Both the position numbers and the translations under genes were made by a program. A stretch of DNA of 64,000 nucleotides from an uncultured Bacteroidales bacterium (GTDB lineage: Bacteria; Bacteroidota; Bacteroidia; Bacteroidales; UBA11471), in the NCBI GenBank assembly GCA_944325415.1, contig CALUZW010000009.1, forward strand, positions 1 through 64,000. Direction: 5' to 3'. The notes beneath the pieces are model-generated. The model had not been told where the DNA came from. It saw only the letters and a list, made by a program, of their open reading frames with translations, and did no database searches. Below, one piece after another: positions 42,986-52,044 of the stretch. Position 1 is the stretch's first letter, and every line of letters begins with the position of its first letter.

Positions 42986-44085
42986 TGCGTTACCTGTTTA
43001 TCGTACAAGGAGAGGGGCGGGGCCATCTTACCCAGGCCCTCTCGCTGGCCTCGATATTGCGCCGTCAGGGGCACGAGGTCGTAAAAGTCTTGGTGGGTCG
43101 TACCCTCCACCGTCAGATACCGGAATTTTTCCTGCGCGAAATCGGCGCACCGGTCGATACCTTTGAAGCCCCGCAGTTCAGTTTCAAGGCCGGCAAGACC
43201 CGTGTCGATCTGGTGCAGACGGTCGTGGCCAATATGGCTCCGCGGCGTGTCGAGGCCTATGTGCGCAGTATCTGTTTTATAAGGGCGCAAATCTTGAAGT
43301 ATCGCCCCGATGAGGTCGTCAATTTCTACGAGATGCTTTCGGGACTGGCCGTAAAGTGCTTCCGCCTTCCGGTCGATATGGTGGGTATAGGACATCAATA
43401 TCTCATGCTGCACCGGGGTTACCGGCAAGCCGCCCGTCGGGGGTGGAGCGCATGGCTGCTCAGGCAGCATGTGCGCATGAGTGCGATAGGATGCCGGCGG
43501 TTGTTGGCCTTGTCGTTCTATCCCATGGCCGACGATGACGCTCGCCGCATAACGATAGTGCCGCCACTGTTGCGCAAGGAGGTGTTGCAGAACAAGGCGT
43601 GCACACGCGAGAATTTTATCCTCGGCTATATTGTCAACAATGCTTTTGCCGCACAAATCAGGACATGGAGCCGTGAACACCCCGACAAAGAGCTGCATGT
43701 CTTTTGGGATAACAAAGAGTATCCCGAAACCTGGAAAGCCGAAAGAAATCTTACCTTTCACCGTGTAAATGACAAACTTTTCTTATCTTTAATGCGTCGA
43801 TGCAACGGGTATGTAACGACGGCCGGATTTGAATCGGTGTGCGAGGCTCTGTTTTACGACAAGCCCATGATGCTTATTCCCGCACACATAGAGCAGCAGA
43901 TCAATGCCGCCGATGCCGCCTCGTCCGATGTTGCCATAGTCTCCGACCGGTTCGACTTGAGCCGTTTTGTTGAGCATCTCGGTCGGCCTCACTCCGAGGA
44001 GACCTTTCTCTACCGCAAGTGGATAGGCATGAGCGAAACCGCGTTTGTCGACCAGTTAATACATAAACATCACCATGGACTATAA
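42985..44085 (+). CDS. Glycosyltransferase with GT-B fold (GT28/MGT-like)
   Basis: The start at 42985 (MRYLFIVQGEGRGHLTQALS) gives 366 residues and overlaps the previous stop as TGATG; the in-frame ATG at 42949 would lie well inside the previous gene. GEGRGHLTQAL is the N-terminal loop of GT-B enzymes such as MurG and MGT. TTAGFESVCEALFYDKPMMLIP, followed by HIEQQINA, is the nucleotide-sugar binding region near residue 295. The acceptor is unknown; the lipid A-type phosphoesterase next to it suggests a glycolipid. It overlaps ppk by 11 bases. Confidence 0.78.
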   Translation: MRYLFIVQGEGRGHLTQALSLASILRRQGHEVVKVLVGRTLHRQIPEFFLREIGAPVDTFEAPQFSFKAGKTRVDLVQTVVANMAPRRVEAYVRSICFIRAQILKYRPDEVVNFYEMLSGLAVKCFRLPVDMVGIGHQYLMLHRGYRQAARRGWSAWLLRQHVRMSAIGCRRLLALSFYPMADDDARRITIVPPLLRKEVLQNKACTRENFILGYIVNNAFAAQIRTWSREHPDKELHVFWDNKEYPETWKAERNLTFHRVNDKLFLSLMRRCNGYVTTAGFESVCEALFYDKPMMLIPAHIEQQINAADAASSDVAIVSDRFDLSRFVEHLGRPHSEETFLYRKWIGMSETAFVDQLIHKHHHGL

Positions 44086-46141
44086 ATTCATAAACCGGGA
44101 AATCAGTTGGTTGCAGTTCAACGAACGGGTTTTGCAGGAGGCTTGCGACCCCAACGTCCCCTTGATGCAGCGGTTACAGTTTCTCGGAATCTTTTCAAAC
44201 AATCAGGACGAATTTTTCAAAGTGCGTGTCGCCAACATCATGCGGCTGTGCCGTTCCCGCAAGAACGCCGGGAAACTTCTTACCGGTGACTATACGCCCA
44301 TGAGCTTACTCGAAGAACTGAACGAAAAAATCGCCGTCCTGCAAGACCACTTCTCCGAGACCTATCAGTCGGTACTCTCTCTGATGGAACGGGAAAATAT
44401 CTTTGTCGTCAACGAGAAAAACCTGAGTGAGGAGCAGAAAGAGTTTTGCCGCAGTTATTATGCGCAGATTATATCTCCGCGTCTGGTGCCGTTGATTATC
44501 CGCAAGACAGTCAAGTTGCCATTCCTCCCCGATGGTAACAGTTACCTTGCGGTGAAGATGTCGCATGCAGCAAAGAGCTCACCGCGGTATGCCGTCGTGC
44601 GCATACCCACCAGTTCGGCCTGTCCGCGTTTTGTCGTCCTGCCTTCGGCCGCCGGTCGCCACGACATTATTTTCATCGACGATATCATACGCCTGATGAT
44701 AGACCACATATTTTTCATGTTCTCTTACGACGAGATAGGAGCCTATACGTTCAAGATTATGCGCGATGCCGAGCTTACCTACGACGAAGATGTGTCGAAA
44801 AGTCTCTTCGAGCGTATTTCCGAAGGGGTGTCCAATCGTCGCTACGGTCTTCCCATACGCATGATATACGACCGGGACATGCCCGCCGATATGGTCGAAA
44901 TCCTGGCCGGAAAGCTCGGCCTTGACAACAAGGAGATGCTGGCCCCCGGCGAACGTTACCACATGATGAAAGACCTCATGAAGTTTCCCAAGGTGCGTCC
45001 CGATCTCCTCTATGCCTCGCAGAAACCCATACAGCACCCCTCCATATCGCTGTTTTCGAGTATCCTCGAAGTCATTGCCCGGCAGGATATATTCCTGAAC
45101 TATCCCTATCATACGTTCCAGCACTTTATCGATTTTCTGCGTGAGGCGGCCATCGACCCGCGGGTAGAGAGCATATATATCACACTCTACCGCACGGCCG
45201 AACACTCCAAGGTGATAAACGCCCTGGTCAATGCCGTGAAGAATGGCAAGAAAGTCTATGCCATGCTCGAACTCAAAGCCCGCTTCGACGAAGAGCAGAA
45301 TATGGAGAATACCGACCTGCTGCAACGCGAAGGGGTGAAGATTCTTCACACCATGGAAGATCTCAAAGTACACAGCAAGGTGGTGCTTGTCGAACGTCGG
45401 GAACGCCGCGGTCTCAAACGTTATGCCTATATCGGTACCGGCAATTTCAATGAGAATACGGCCCTGATATATTCCGATTTCGGACTGTTTACCGCTCACG
45501 ATGAGATAACACAAGATGTGTACAACGTCTTCCAGTTCCTTTCAAACAGCCACAAGCAGTTTGCCTTCAAGCACCTGATGGTCTCTCCCTATTATATGCG
45601 TCAGGACTTTTATGATAAAATCGACAATGAGATAAAACTTGCCCGCAAAGGGAAGAGAGCCTACATCTATGTCAAATGCAATTCTCTCACCGATGTGGGC
45701 ATTATCGAGAAGCTCTATGAAGCCGGCCGTGCCGGTGTCGAGGTGCGCCTTATCGTGCGCGGAGCCTGTTGCCTGTTGCCTCAGGTCGAGGAGATGAGCC
45801 GGAACATTCGGGCGATAAGCATTGTCGACAAGTATCTCGAACACGCACGTCTCTATATCTTCGGAAACAACGGCGACGAAATGATTTATACTGGGAGTGC
45901 CGATTGGATGGCCCGCAATCTCGACCGTCGTGTCGAGGTGTGTGTGCCTCTCTACGAAAAATCCATTCGCAAAAAAGCTCGGGAAGTCTTCGACATTCAA
46001 TGGCACGATACCGTCAAGGCCCGTCTGCTCGATGCCGGTAAGCAGAACACCTATGTGAAGCCGGCTCCGGGAGAGATGCCTCAGCGCAGCCAGACCGTCT
46101 TGTACGATTATTATGGTGGTCACTCCCATTATAAGGAATAG
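44075..46141 (+). CDS. ppk1: Polyphosphate kinase 1
   Basis: Reversible synthesis of polyphosphate from ATP. 688 residues, normal length. The N domain starts YKFINREISWLQFNERVLQEA, as in all PPK1 proteins. The two catalytic phospholipase D-like motifs are seen: DLKVHSKVVLV with His433 (the residue phosphorylated in the family) and LEHARLYIF with His590. FNENTALIYSDFGLFT and YTGSADWMARNLDRRVE complete the active site. It precedes the exopolyphosphatase gene by 52 bases. Confidence 0.97.
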   Translation: MDYKFINREISWLQFNERVLQEACDPNVPLMQRLQFLGIFSNNQDEFFKVRVANIMRLCRSRKNAGKLLTGDYTPMSLLEELNEKIAVLQDHFSETYQSVLSLMERENIFVVNEKNLSEEQKEFCRSYYAQIISPRLVPLIIRKTVKLPFLPDGNSYLAVKMSHAAKSSPRYAVVRIPTSSACPRFVVLPSAAGRHDIIFIDDIIRLMIDHIFFMFSYDEIGAYTFKIMRDAELTYDEDVSKSLFERISEGVSNRRYGLPIRMIYDRDMPADMVEILAGKLGLDNKEMLAPGERYHMMKDLMKFPKVRPDLLYASQKPIQHPSISLFSSILEVIARQDIFLNYPYHTFQHFIDFLREAAIDPRVESIYITLYRTAEHSKVINALVNAVKNGKKVYAMLELKARFDEEQNMENTDLLQREGVKILHTMEDLKVHSKVVLVERRERRGLKRYAYIGTGNFNENTALIYSDFGLFTAHDEITQDVYNVFQFLSNSHKQFAFKHLMVSPYYMRQDFYDKIDNEIKLARKGKRAYIYVKCNSLTDVGIIEKLYEAGRAGVEVRLIVRGACCLLPQVEEMSRNIRAISIVDKYLEHARLYIFGNNGDEMIYTGSADWMARNLDRRVEVCVPLYEKSIRKKAREVFDIQWHDTVKARLLDAGKQNTYVKPAPGEMPQRSQTVLYDYYGGHSHYKE

Positions 46142-46193
46142 CGATTCTCTTCCGGGAGGAATCGAAGAAAAAACAACTATAACGAAATTATTT

Positions 46194-47105
46194 ATGCAGG
46201 AAGCCAACAACCGATTCACTTTCGGTGCCATAGACATTGGATCCAATGCCATACGGTTGCTCATCGATTATGTCGAGGAGTACCGGGCGCCCGAGTTCAA
46301 GAAAGCCGCCTTTGTGCGGGTGCCCATCCGTCTGGGCGAAGATGTTTTTGATAAAGGGTATATCACGACCGAGAAAACATCGGCCTTGGTTCATGCCATG
46401 TCGGCCTTTGCGGCGCTGTTTCGTACATTCGGTATCGATGCCTACAAGGCTTACGCTACCAGTGCCATGCGCGAAGCCTCTAACGGCCGGGAGGTGGCCG
46501 ATACAATAGCCCGGGAGTGCGGCATCGATATCGATATTGTCGATGGGAATACCGAGGCCCGTACCATATACGAGGCTGGCGGATTGGAAAAGGTGCTTGA
46601 CAAGGCCAAGTCGTATTTCTATATCGACGTGGGAGGTGGTTCGACCGAAGTGGTTGTCTATGCCGACAGCCGTGAAGTGGAGGCGCGCTCTTTCCGCCTG
46701 GGTACCGTGCGCTACATAAGCGAAGCTGTCTCTTCGCACGAAGAAGAGTTGTTTGCCGCCTGGCTGAAAGAGAAAGCCGACTGTTATCACCCCTCGGCCA
46801 TCATCGGTTCCGGCGGAAATATCAACAAGGCCCACCGTCTGCTCGACAAGAAACCCAAAGATGCGATAAAGGCCAAGGAGCTTTATGCTCTTTACACCCG
46901 CCTGTGCAAGATGTCGGTTGAGCAGCGTATGGAGGAGATGGAGCTCAATGCCAACCGGGCCGACGTCATAGTACCCGCCCTTTCGATATTTACGACGGCT
47001 TTGCGCATAACAGGGGCTGAGACGGTAGTCGTTCCCAAGCTGGGACTTGTCGACGGAATCATACGCGTGTTGTACCGCGACTACAAGAACGGCCGAAAAT
47101 CATAG
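46194..47105 (+). CDS. ppx: Exopolyphosphatase / guanosine pentaphosphate phosphatase family
   Basis: The start at 46194 (MQEANNRFTFGAIDIGSNAI) gives 303 residues; upstream in-frame ATG codons fall in or next to the ppk end. The ASKHA fold is shown by GAIDIGSNAIRLLI (phosphate loop 1), YFYIDVGGGSTEVVVY (loop 2) and IIGSGGNINKAHRL. It corresponds to the short two-domain form without the HD-like C-terminal domains of E. coli Ppx. With ppk1 it forms a synthesis/degradation pair for polyphosphate or a link to (p)ppGpp. A strong bidirectional terminator follows. Confidence 0.92.
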   Translation: MQEANNRFTFGAIDIGSNAIRLLIDYVEEYRAPEFKKAAFVRVPIRLGEDVFDKGYITTEKTSALVHAMSAFAALFRTFGIDAYKAYATSAMREASNGREVADTIARECGIDIDIVDGNTEARTIYEAGGLEKVLDKAKSYFYIDVGGGSTEVVVYADSREVEARSFRLGTVRYISEAVSSHEEELFAAWLKEKADCYHPSAIIGSGGNINKAHRLLDKKPKDAIKAKELYALYTRLCKMSVEQRMEEMELNANRADVIVPALSIFTTALRITGAETVVVPKLGLVDGIIRVLYRDYKNGRKS

Positions 47106-47110
47106 CGAAA

Positions 47111-47150
47111 AACGAAGGCGACTTCCTCGGGAAGTCGCCTTCGTTTTTTT
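47111..47150. terminator. Bidirectional terminator between ppx and rprY
   Basis: A 16-bp perfect stem (47111-47126 with 47130-47145) with a 3-base loop has T runs on both strands: five further T residues to 47150 on plus and AAAA before the stem, read as T on minus. Confidence 0.92.
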
Positions 47151-47177
47151 ACCGGTAGCGCGTGGGCGCAGGGAATA

Positions 47178-47894
47178 CTATTTCGTTTTTACCTCAATCT
47201 CGGGAGCGATGAGCTTGTAGCCTTTACCGTGAATGTTGATGATTTCGATAGAGGGGTCGTCTTTGAGGTGCTTGCGCAGTTTGGTAATGTAGACGTCCAT
47301 GCTGCGGGCGTTGAAATAGTTGTCGTCAATCCATATCGTTTTCAGCGCAAAGTTTCTTTCCAGAATCTCATTTACATGAGCGCAGAGGAGGCTCAGCAGT
47401 TCCGATTCCTTGGTGGTGAGTTTGGTATTCTTTTCGCCGATGGAGAGAACCTGTTTCTGGGTGTCGAACGTGAACTGTCCGATTTTGTACATGGTTACCT
47501 CTTTTCCGCGTTTGCCCTTGACGCGACGCAGAATGGCTTCGATACGGAACACCAGCTCTTCCATGCTGAACGGTTTGGTAATGTAGTCGTCGGCGCCGAT
47601 TTTAAATCCTTCGAGAATATCTTCTTTCAACGATTTTGCGGTTAGGAAGATGATGGGTACTTCGCCGTTAACGGTGCGTATTTCTTGAGCCAAAGTGAAT
47701 CCGTCTTTCTTGGGCATCATCACATCGAGCACACACAGGTCGAATTTCCCTTTCAAAAAAGCCTTGTAACCGCTCTCTCCGTCAGAGAAAAGGTCGGCGG
47801 CATAGCCTTTTGCCTGCAAAAATTCTCTCAGCAGCATACCGAGATTTTCATCGTCTTCGCAAAGTAAGATACGCAACTTTTCTTCCATAATCAT
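47178..47894 (-). CDS. rprY: Response regulator of the OmpR type (RprY-like)
   Basis: 238 residues from the ATG at 47894, which overlaps the kinase stop as ATGA; an alternative start MEEKLRILLCEDD lies 6 bases further in. Receiver residues are the acidic pair at Glu13-Asp14, phosphoacceptor Asp57 (CVLDVMMPKKDG), Thr85 and Lys107 (DYITKPF). The C-terminal winged helix (TTKESELLSLLCAHVNEILE, ARSMDVYITKLRKHLKDDP) is OmpR-like. High similarity in motif wording to Bacteroides RprY, which responds to stress and regulates envelope and metabolic genes. Confidence 0.9.
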   Translation of the reverse strand: MIMEEKLRILLCEDDENLGMLLREFLQAKGYAADLFSDGESGYKAFLKGKFDLCVLDVMMPKKDGFTLAQEIRTVNGEVPIIFLTAKSLKEDILEGFKIGADDYITKPFSMEELVFRIEAILRRVKGKRGKEVTMYKIGQFTFDTQKQVLSIGEKNTKLTTKESELLSLLCAHVNEILERNFALKTIWIDDNYFNARSMDVYITKLRKHLKDDPSIEIINIHGKGYKLIAPEIEVKTK

Positions 47895-49417
47895 TTGTTT
47901 TTTAGGGGTAGTGTTATAATAAATGTTGTTCCATGATTCAATTCGCTCTCGGCCCGTATGGAGCCTTTCAGGTCGGTAACGATTTTGTGTACATAGGCCA
48001 GTCCGAGGCCGAACCCTTTGACGTTATGTACGTTGCCTGTCGATACGCGGTAGAACTTTTCGAAAATCTTTTTCAAGTCTTCTTTTTTGATACCGATACC
48101 GTTGTCTTGTACCGAGATGACGACCTTGTTCCCTTCGATGGCGGTTCTTACCATCAGTTGCAGAGCCACACCTTCCCGTGCATATTTGACGGCGTTGTCG
48201 AGCAGGTTGAAGATAACGTTGGTGAAGTGCATTTCGTCAACCTCTACCAAGGCATCTTCGGCGTCGAGTTCGGCATCGATGGTGCCGCCAAACTGTTCGA
48301 CTTTGAGCTTGAACGTGCTGAGTACACCTGCTATCAGGTCGTTGATGTCGACGATAGAGAGTTTCATCATGGTTTTCTGCCGTTCAAACATGGACATTTG
48401 CAGTACTTTCTCTACCTGGAAACGCAACCGCTTGGTCTCGTCGTTGATGACTGTCGATATGTGGTTGAACATTTCGGGGCTTTTCGATACGGCCGGGTCT
48501 TTCAACATCTGGGCTGCCAGCGAGATGGTCGAGATGGGGGTCTTGAACTCGTGCGTCATGTTATTGACAAAGTCGTTCTTCATCTCGGTAAGTTTCTTCT
48601 GCCGGAACAGTTTGACAATGGTGAAGATAAACGTTATCAGCAGTACGAATGTGAATGTGAACGAAGGTATGCTGAAACGTACCGACGAGAATATGTAATC
48701 TTTCTTTGTCGGGAAGTAGACTTTCAGTTGGTTCTGCCGTTTCGAGGGGTCGTTGGGAAAGAGCGTAATCGAGTATTTGGTGGCGTTTGCCTCGGCGTTG
48801 TACTCCTGGCTTTTATATACAATCCTGTTTTTGGGGTTGTAGATGGCATACTGGAACGGAATGTTCAGCCCGTTGTTGCGTAGCTCGGCTTTCAGGTAGT
48901 TTGATAGTTGCTCGGTGTCAACACGTTCCAGTATAGGCCGGTTACTGGCTGTGGCGAGTATGTTGAGTATGACGTTTTCGAGCAAGCCTTTCTGGTAGAG
49001 GTACTGGTTTTTCAATACCTCCTGCATGTCTTTGTAGGTGTCGGTAATAGAGCTGCCGCTGTTGGGCTTGGGTACAGTAACCTTCTCGGGCAGGGAGAAT
49101 GTGAACTCCTGTACATTGAGTGTGCTTATCGACCCGTCGGGCGAGACAAAAGACCATTGCTGGGTTACAGAGCGGCCGCCGCGTTCTATGGAGAGCAGAC
49201 GTTTCTGGTTCTCTTCAATGTCTTCGGCGAGATAACGTTTGGTCTCGTCTTGTTCGAGTTGCGACGACACGGCATACAGGCTGCGTTTTACGGCTTCTGA
49301 AAACTGTTCGTTACGCATCCTTACCATGTTCTCTATGTAGGTAATTTGCATAAAGAGCAGGCATGAGAAGGTGAGAGCCATAATAATAGCCAATAGCCAA
49401 ATCGTAGATTTTTTCAT
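47891..49417 (-). CDS. rprX: Sensor histidine kinase (RprX-like)
   Basis: 508 residues. Two membrane helices (about 5-25 and 255-277) bracket a sensor domain of roughly 225 residues outside the inner membrane. The H box is NNMTHEFKTPIST (His about 297), followed by the N box (NVIFNLLDNAVKYAR), G1 (VQDNGIGIKKEDL), F (FEKFYRV) and G2 (GFGLGLAYV) motifs. The gene order sensor then regulator with an ATGA overlap matches the B. fragilis rprXY pair. The 273-base region upstream (49418-49691) is AT-rich with TTTAACAATT-like motifs and a terminator for fusA2. Confidence 0.9.
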   Translation of the reverse strand: MKKSTIWLLAIIMALTFSCLLFMQITYIENMVRMRNEQFSEAVKRSLYAVSSQLEQDETKRYLAEDIEENQKRLLSIERGGRSVTQQWSFVSPDGSISTLNVQEFTFSLPEKVTVPKPNSGSSITDTYKDMQEVLKNQYLYQKGLLENVILNILATASNRPILERVDTEQLSNYLKAELRNNGLNIPFQYAIYNPKNRIVYKSQEYNAEANATKYSITLFPNDPSKRQNQLKVYFPTKKDYIFSSVRFSIPSFTFTFVLLITFIFTIVKLFRQKKLTEMKNDFVNNMTHEFKTPISTISLAAQMLKDPAVSKSPEMFNHISTVINDETKRLRFQVEKVLQMSMFERQKTMMKLSIVDINDLIAGVLSTFKLKVEQFGGTIDAELDAEDALVEVDEMHFTNVIFNLLDNAVKYAREGVALQLMVRTAIEGNKVVISVQDNGIGIKKEDLKKIFEKFYRVSTGNVHNVKGFGLGLAYVHKIVTDLKGSIRAESELNHGTTFIITLPLKNK

Positions 49418-49602
49418 ACGTTTTACTTGCCTTTCGGGGTTGTGCCCTTTTTTCTGTCGAATTTTAGAAGAATGGCCGTTTCCTTATTAATTTTTCTGTT
49501 AAACAATTTACACTTCCGTTTTGTTTAACAAAACAAATTACTTTTTAGAAAAGTCCACGTTTAACAATTCGGGGCTAAATTAACAAATAACTGTTTAATA
49601 AC

Positions 49603-49634
49603 AAAAAGCCACCTTGAAAAAGATGGCTTTTTGT
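49603..49634. terminator. Intrinsic terminator after fusA2
   Basis: AAAAAGCCA and TGGCTTTTT arms (9 bp, plus 3 more after a mismatch) surround a GAAA-like loop. T runs exist on both sides. It lies 58 bases after the EF-G-like gene on the minus strand. Confidence 0.75.
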
Positions 49635-49691
49635 ATTAATTTAACTAATCGGATTATACGGCCACTGCTGGCCATGTGTCCGGTAGCGTAA

Positions 49692-51848
49692 CTATTCGTC
49701 GGTCTGTGTGGCTTCGTACTCTTTGAGCAGTTTCTCCTGTATATCGCCGGGAACGAGCTCGTAGGAGGAGAACTTCATGCTGAACGACGAGCGTCCGCCG
49801 GTAATGGAGCTCAGGGCCGTTGAGTAGGTCGACATCTCTTTCAGCGGAACTTTGGCCATGATTTTTTCAAATCCTTTGACACTCTCCATGCCCATGATGA
49901 TGGCGCGCCGGCCTTGCAGGTCGCTCATGACGTCGCCCATCTTGTCCGAAGGTACAAGCACTTCGACATCGTAAACAGGTTCGAGAATCTTCGGTCCGGC
50001 GTTCTTGAAGGCTTCGCTGAATGCGTTGCGTCCGGCCAGGCGGAACGAGATTTCGTTTGAATCGACGGGGTGCATCTTTCCATCGTATACGCATACCCTG
50101 ACGTCGCGTGCATATGAGCCGGTGAGCGGGCCTTGTTCCATGCGGTCCATCAGACCTTTGAGTATGGCGGGCAGGAAGCGTGCGTCGATGGCACCACCCA
50201 CGATACAGTTTACAAATACCAGTTTTCCGCCCCAGTCGAGGTCGATGGTCTGTGTATCGCGCACATTCATCTTGAACTCCTGGTTGCCAAACTTGTAGCT
50301 TTCGGGAGCCGGCATTCCTTCATAGTAGGGTTCGATGATGAGATGTACCTCGCCAAACTGTCCGGCGCCACCCGACTGTTTCTTGTGACGGTAATCGGCA
50401 CGGGCGGCTTTGGTGATGGTTTCGCGATAGGGTATGCGGGGTTCCTGGAATTCAACCATGAGTTTTTCGTTGTTCTCGATGCGCCATTTGAGGGTGCGCA
50501 GGTGGAACTCTCCTTGTCCCGAGACGATGGTCTGCTTCAACTCTTTCGACTGTTCGACAATCCATGTCGGGTCTTCTTCGTGCATGCGCACCAGTATCTC
50601 GTTCAGTTTTTCGGCATCGGCCTCGTTCACGGGTTTGATGGCCCGCTGTATCTTAGAGTTGGGGAATTTCATCAGGTCGAAGGTGTATTCACAGCCCTTC
50701 TCATTCAGCGTGTTGCCGGTGCGTACATCTTTCAGTTTTACCGTAGCGCCTATGTCGCCGGCCACGAGTTCGTCGACCTTGGTGCGTATTTGTCCGCACA
50801 CGCAGTTGAGCTGGGCAATGCGTTCCTTGCTGCCGCGGTTCATGTTTTGCAGGTCGTCACCTTCATGCACTTTGCCCGACATTACCTTGAAATACGATAC
50901 TTCGCCGATGTGTGGCTCGACCGTCGTTTTGAAGAAGTAGAGGCTGGTGGGACCTTCGGCATCGGGGGCTACTTCGGTACCGTCGTGCGAGACGGGTTTG
51001 GGCATGTCGGTTACGAACGGTACGACGTTGCCCAAGAATTCCATCATACGGCGCACACCCATGTCGCGCAGTGCGCTCACGCAGAATACGGGGAAGATGT
51101 CGCGGGTGATGAGACCTTTGCGTATGCCCTCGCGCATTTCGTCTTCGGTGAGAGTACCCTTGTCGAAGAATTTTTCCATCAGGGCTTCGTCGTTTTCGGC
51201 GGCCGCTTCGACCAGTTGTTTGTGCAGTTCGAGGGCTTTTTCCTTCTGGTCGGCGGGTATATCGGTGATGGTCGGGGTACCGCCTTCGGGTCCCCAACTG
51301 TACATTTTCATGAGCAGAACATCGATCATGGCGTTGAAGTTGGGGCCACAGACGATGGGGTATTGTATCGGCACGACTTTGCTGCCGAAGTCTTCTTTGA
51401 GCTGTTCGATGACAGTATCATAATCGGCCTTTTCGCCGTCGAGCTGGTTCATGGCAAAGATGACCGGTTTGTGCATCTCCTCGGTATACCGGAAGATATT
51501 CTGTGTACCTACCTCCACGCCGTATTGTGAGTCTATGACAATGACGCTCGTGTCGGTAACATTCATGGCCGTGAGGGCGCTGCCAATGAAGTCGTCGGCT
51601 CCCGGGCAGTCGATGACGTTGAGTTTCTTGTTCAGGAACTCTGCATAAAAAACGGTAGAGAAAACCGAGTATCCATACTCTTTCTCTACCGGGAAATAGT
51701 CGGTAACCGTGTTCTGTGTCTCGACAGAACCTCTGCGTTTTATAACCCCACACTCGTAGAGCATGGCCTCAGCGAGTGTGGTCTTTCCCGAACCTTTGCT
51801 GCCCAGCAGGGCGATGTTTTTGATTTCGTTGGATTGATACACTTTCAT
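49692..51848 (-). CDS. fusA2: EF-G paralogue EF-G2, predicted GTPase-deficient
   Basis: 718 residues with full EF-G layout: G domain with G1 GSKGSGKT (residues 16-23), domains II-V ending in GFEKIMAKVPLKEMSTYST, the expected domain V segment. Three switch features are altered: switch I reads YGYSV instead of RGITI, G3 is DCPGADDF so the catalytic His of DxPGH is Ala84, and G4 is NQLD instead of NKMD. Bacteroides thetaiotaomicron EF-G2 is reported to support translation without GTPase activity and to be needed for gut fitness; this protein has the features expected of that type. Monocistronic; terminator at 49603-49634. Confidence 0.92.
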   Translation of the reverse strand: MKVYQSNEIKNIALLGSKGSGKTTLAEAMLYECGVIKRRGSVETQNTVTDYFPVEKEYGYSVFSTVFYAEFLNKKLNVIDCPGADDFIGSALTAMNVTDTSVIVIDSQYGVEVGTQNIFRYTEEMHKPVIFAMNQLDGEKADYDTVIEQLKEDFGSKVVPIQYPIVCGPNFNAMIDVLLMKMYSWGPEGGTPTITDIPADQKEKALELHKQLVEAAAENDEALMEKFFDKGTLTEDEMREGIRKGLITRDIFPVFCVSALRDMGVRRMMEFLGNVVPFVTDMPKPVSHDGTEVAPDAEGPTSLYFFKTTVEPHIGEVSYFKVMSGKVHEGDDLQNMNRGSKERIAQLNCVCGQIRTKVDELVAGDIGATVKLKDVRTGNTLNEKGCEYTFDLMKFPNSKIQRAIKPVNEADAEKLNEILVRMHEEDPTWIVEQSKELKQTIVSGQGEFHLRTLKWRIENNEKLMVEFQEPRIPYRETITKAARADYRHKKQSGGAGQFGEVHLIIEPYYEGMPAPESYKFGNQEFKMNVRDTQTIDLDWGGKLVFVNCIVGGAIDARFLPAILKGLMDRMEQGPLTGSYARDVRVCVYDGKMHPVDSNEISFRLAGRNAFSEAFKNAGPKILEPVYDVEVLVPSDKMGDVMSDLQGRRAIIMGMESVKGFEKIMAKVPLKEMSTYSTALSSITGGRSSFSMKFSSYELVPGDIQEKLLKEYEATQTDE

Positions 51849-52044
51849 GGAATATCAGATTTAAAGGTAAGAAATGTGTGTTTTTCGTGTATCGTTGTTT
51901 CGCGATAACGATGCGCAAAATAGAAAATTTAATCCGAAAAAACAATTTGTGCGATGTGTTACAAAACAGTTTTTGAGGCTTCTCCTTCTCTGCCGCCGTG
52001 CATATCGCCGATTTTTGCTACTTTTACAGCCGTTTCTTTTGTTT

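Noticed and set aside
51874..52044. 57-residue N-terminal extension of HemW
   Set aside because: Leu/Arg-rich without family match; HemW proteins begin directly with the LYLHIPFC motif.
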